Source: DASTCZ01 sp963704455 | GTDB lineage: Bacteria; Acidobacteriota; Terriglobia; Acidiferrales; UBA7541 | DNA length: 64,000 nucleotides | Reading direction: 5' to 3' | Assembly (NCBI GenBank): GCA_963704455.1 | Contig: OY969905.1 | Location: 1,612,001-1,676,000 of the forward strand | Shown: positions 62,473 to 64,000 of the stretch, piece after piece | How the letters are laid out: each line of letters opens with the position of its first letter | How positions within the stretch are numbered: position 1 is the first letter of the stretch | Made by a program: the position numbers and the translations under genes | The notes under the pieces: generated by a model | Told to the model about the DNA's origin: nothing | Database searches by the model: none | The model's input: the letters and a program-made list of their open reading frames with translations, nothing else

Positions 62473-63998
62473 CGTTTACGGCGCTCGATTGGGCCATTGT
62501 TGCGGGCTACCTGGCCGCGTCTGTCGCCGTCGGCCTTATCGGCAAGCGCTACGTCGGAAACCTTTCCCACTACCTGGTTGCGGGGCGCGAGTTAGGCACA
62601 TTCCTCGGAATCGCGACGCTTGCCGCCACTGAAATCGGCACGATCACTTTCATGTACAACGCGGAGCTGGGGTACCGCTACGGCTTCGCCGCATTTGCCG
62701 CAGCGCTGATTTCCGGCGTGGTGATGATTATTGTCGGGCGCACGGGATTCGTGATTAAGCGATTCCGCGAACTGCGTCTGATGACGGTGCCGGAATTCTT
62801 CGAGGTGAAATACAGTCTGGGCCTTCGCCTGTTGACGGGAGTGCTGGTGGCGGTAGGCGGAATCTTGAACATGGGAGTGTTTCTCAAAATTGAAGGAGAA
62901 TTCCTGACGATCGTGACGGGAATTTCATCGCGCTATTTGGTCGCGGCGATGACAGCAATCCTCTTGCTGGAATTAATTTATACCGTGCTGGGCGGAATGG
63001 TGTCCGTGGTGATCACGGATTTTCTGCAATATGTTTTACTTTCGATTGCGACGATCCTCATCTCCATTTACGCGGTATATCACACCGGGTGGAGCGCCCT
63101 TGTCAGCAAAGTTGCTGTGACCATGGGCCGCGCGGGATTCGATCCCGTCGTCAGCCCGAAATTCGGGGTGACGTTTTTGTTGTGGCAAGTCCTGCTGTGG
63201 TTCGCGATTCACACATGCTGGCAAACGACGGCCATGCGAATGTTCTCCACGCGCAGCCCGGAAGTTTCAAAGCGCGTGATGACGTGGACGGGCTTCATTT
63301 TTCTCGGTCGCGGAATGTTGCCGATGCTCTGGGGAATTGCGGCGCTGACCCTCTTTGGTACCGGGCCTCTGCTGAATGGAGTGCCACAACCGGTTGTCGG
63401 CGGTCACGTGGTCGCGCCGCTGGATGCAATGCCGTCCATGCTCGCGCACATTCTGATCCCCGGGATCAAGGGAATCGTTGTGGCGGGCATGCTTGCGGCG
63501 ACGATGTCCGTGAACAGTTCGTATCTGCTCGGATGGAGCGCGATCATTTCGCAGGATGTGGTGATGCCCATTCGGCGATTCATGCGGCGCGCGCCGCTTA
63601 GTTCGCGTGCGCAAATACTTGTCAACCGCATCGCCAATCTTTTTGTCAGCCTGTTCCTGATGTTCTGGGGCTTGTACTACACGCCGCCGGGCGCCGTGTA
63701 CCTCTATCTGAATATCACCGGAACGATTTTTCTGGCGGGCGCGTTCGCGGCGGTGCTCGGCGGGCTCTACTGGAAGCGCGCTAGCATCGCGGGCGGCTAT
63801 CTTGCGATGCTGTGCGGAGCCGCGGGCGCAATCATTCCATTTTTCTTCCTGCATTGGAGCGAGAACATCACTGGTTTCACGGCGTTCGGGCTCGCCGCGG
63901 CGGGGATGATTGCCGGATCGCAATTGATTCCTCGGAAAAATGCGGCGGGGCTGCCCGGGCTCGATTTGCCTCAGATTGACGCGAAGGAATTGCGATGA
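62469..63998 (+). CDS. Sodium/solute symporter (SSS family)
   Basis: The 509-residue membrane protein has about 13 hydrophobic helices. The SSS family features are YLVAGRELGTFLGIATLAATEIG near 35 (sodium-site region, helix 1), GFVIKRFRELRLMTVPEFFEVKY and KGIVVAGMLAATMSVNSSYLLGWSAI near 333. The last resembles the sugar-binding helix of sodium/galactose-type carriers. It begins inside the stop of the GH35 gene (ATGA), which implies uptake of the sugar released by that enzyme. The stop codon is two bases before the window end. Confidence 0.9.
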   Translation: MTFTALDWAIVAGYLAASVAVGLIGKRYVGNLSHYLVAGRELGTFLGIATLAATEIGTITFMYNAELGYRYGFAAFAAALISGVVMIIVGRTGFVIKRFRELRLMTVPEFFEVKYSLGLRLLTGVLVAVGGILNMGVFLKIEGEFLTIVTGISSRYLVAAMTAILLLELIYTVLGGMVSVVITDFLQYVLLSIATILISIYAVYHTGWSALVSKVAVTMGRAGFDPVVSPKFGVTFLLWQVLLWFAIHTCWQTTAMRMFSTRSPEVSKRVMTWTGFIFLGRGMLPMLWGIAALTLFGTGPLLNGVPQPVVGGHVVAPLDAMPSMLAHILIPGIKGIVVAGMLAATMSVNSSYLLGWSAIISQDVVMPIRRFMRRAPLSSRAQILVNRIANLFVSLFLMFWGLYYTPPGAVYLYLNITGTIFLAGAFAAVLGGLYWKRASIAGGYLAMLCGAAGAIIPFFFLHWSENITGFTAFGLAAAGMIAGSQLIPRKNAAGLPGLDLPQIDAKELR

Positions 63999-64000
63999 AC

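Overview
The window is about 60% G+C and densely coded on both strands. Gene content points to an Acidobacteriota-like soil bacterium. The main clues are a MacB-type duplicated permease of the 'ADOP' kind, a winged-helix/TPR regulator, a large secreted Asp-box (VPS10/sortilin-like) protein, two RND efflux sets and several secreted glycosidases. This placement is inferred from gene families, not from a marker gene. I saw no rRNA, tRNA, CRISPR array or intact insertion sequence.

1-10 kb: after the tail of an S9 peptidase comes a compact locus for the aerobic benzoyl-CoA ('box') pathway. It holds a ring-cleavage-product aldehyde dehydrogenase (boxD-like, minus strand). Divergent from it are a BoxR-type regulator (XRE helix-turn-helix plus shikimate-kinase-like domain), boxC and boxB, then a [2Fe-2S] ferredoxin and a ferredoxin reductase. 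No fused BoxA reductase is seen, so the ferredoxin pair may feed electrons to BoxB. Two TGCA-N6-TGCA sites flank the boxR promoter. An NADPH-dependent FMN reductase-family protein and an MFS carrier follow.

10-15.4 kb: three genes make up a split ATP-driven radical reductase/dehydratase-like system. They are an HgdB-like Fe-S protein, a double BcrA/D-BadF/G-type ATPase whose halves are joined by an Asn-Gly-His linker, and a DUF2229-like protein. A perfect TGTGA-N6-TCACA palindrome overlaps the presumed -35 box. The substrate is unknown.

15.6-22.2 kb: a DrrAB-like ABC exporter, a Phd/zeta-type toxin-antitoxin module with its own promoter and operator-like palindrome, and an MmcQ/YjbR protein. 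An unusual cluster of 25-bp repeats follows, then two translationally coupled GH29 alpha-L-fucosidases.

22.2-40.8 kb: a PadR-controlled tripartite RND exporter (minus strand), the secreted Asp-box protein, a second complete RND exporter (plus strand) and the ADOP permease.

40.8-58.1 kb: mostly single genes. These are 6-phosphogluconolactonase, a HAD hydrolase, a YggX-like protein, a small secreted protein and a wHTH/TPR regulator. Next come a radical SAM protein with a C-terminal CCAEP motif and its coupled ATP-grasp partner, a secreted metallo-beta-lactamase-fold hydrolase and aconitase AcnA. A pair of secreted M16 peptidases (one without the zinc motif) ends at a strong terminator, followed by Lgt and a BlaI/M56 sensor pair.

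58.2-64 kb: a beta-galactoside locus with a galactokinase-like kinase and sugar nucleotidyltransferase (minus strand), divergent from a secreted GH35 beta-galactosidase and a sodium/solute symporter (plus strand).
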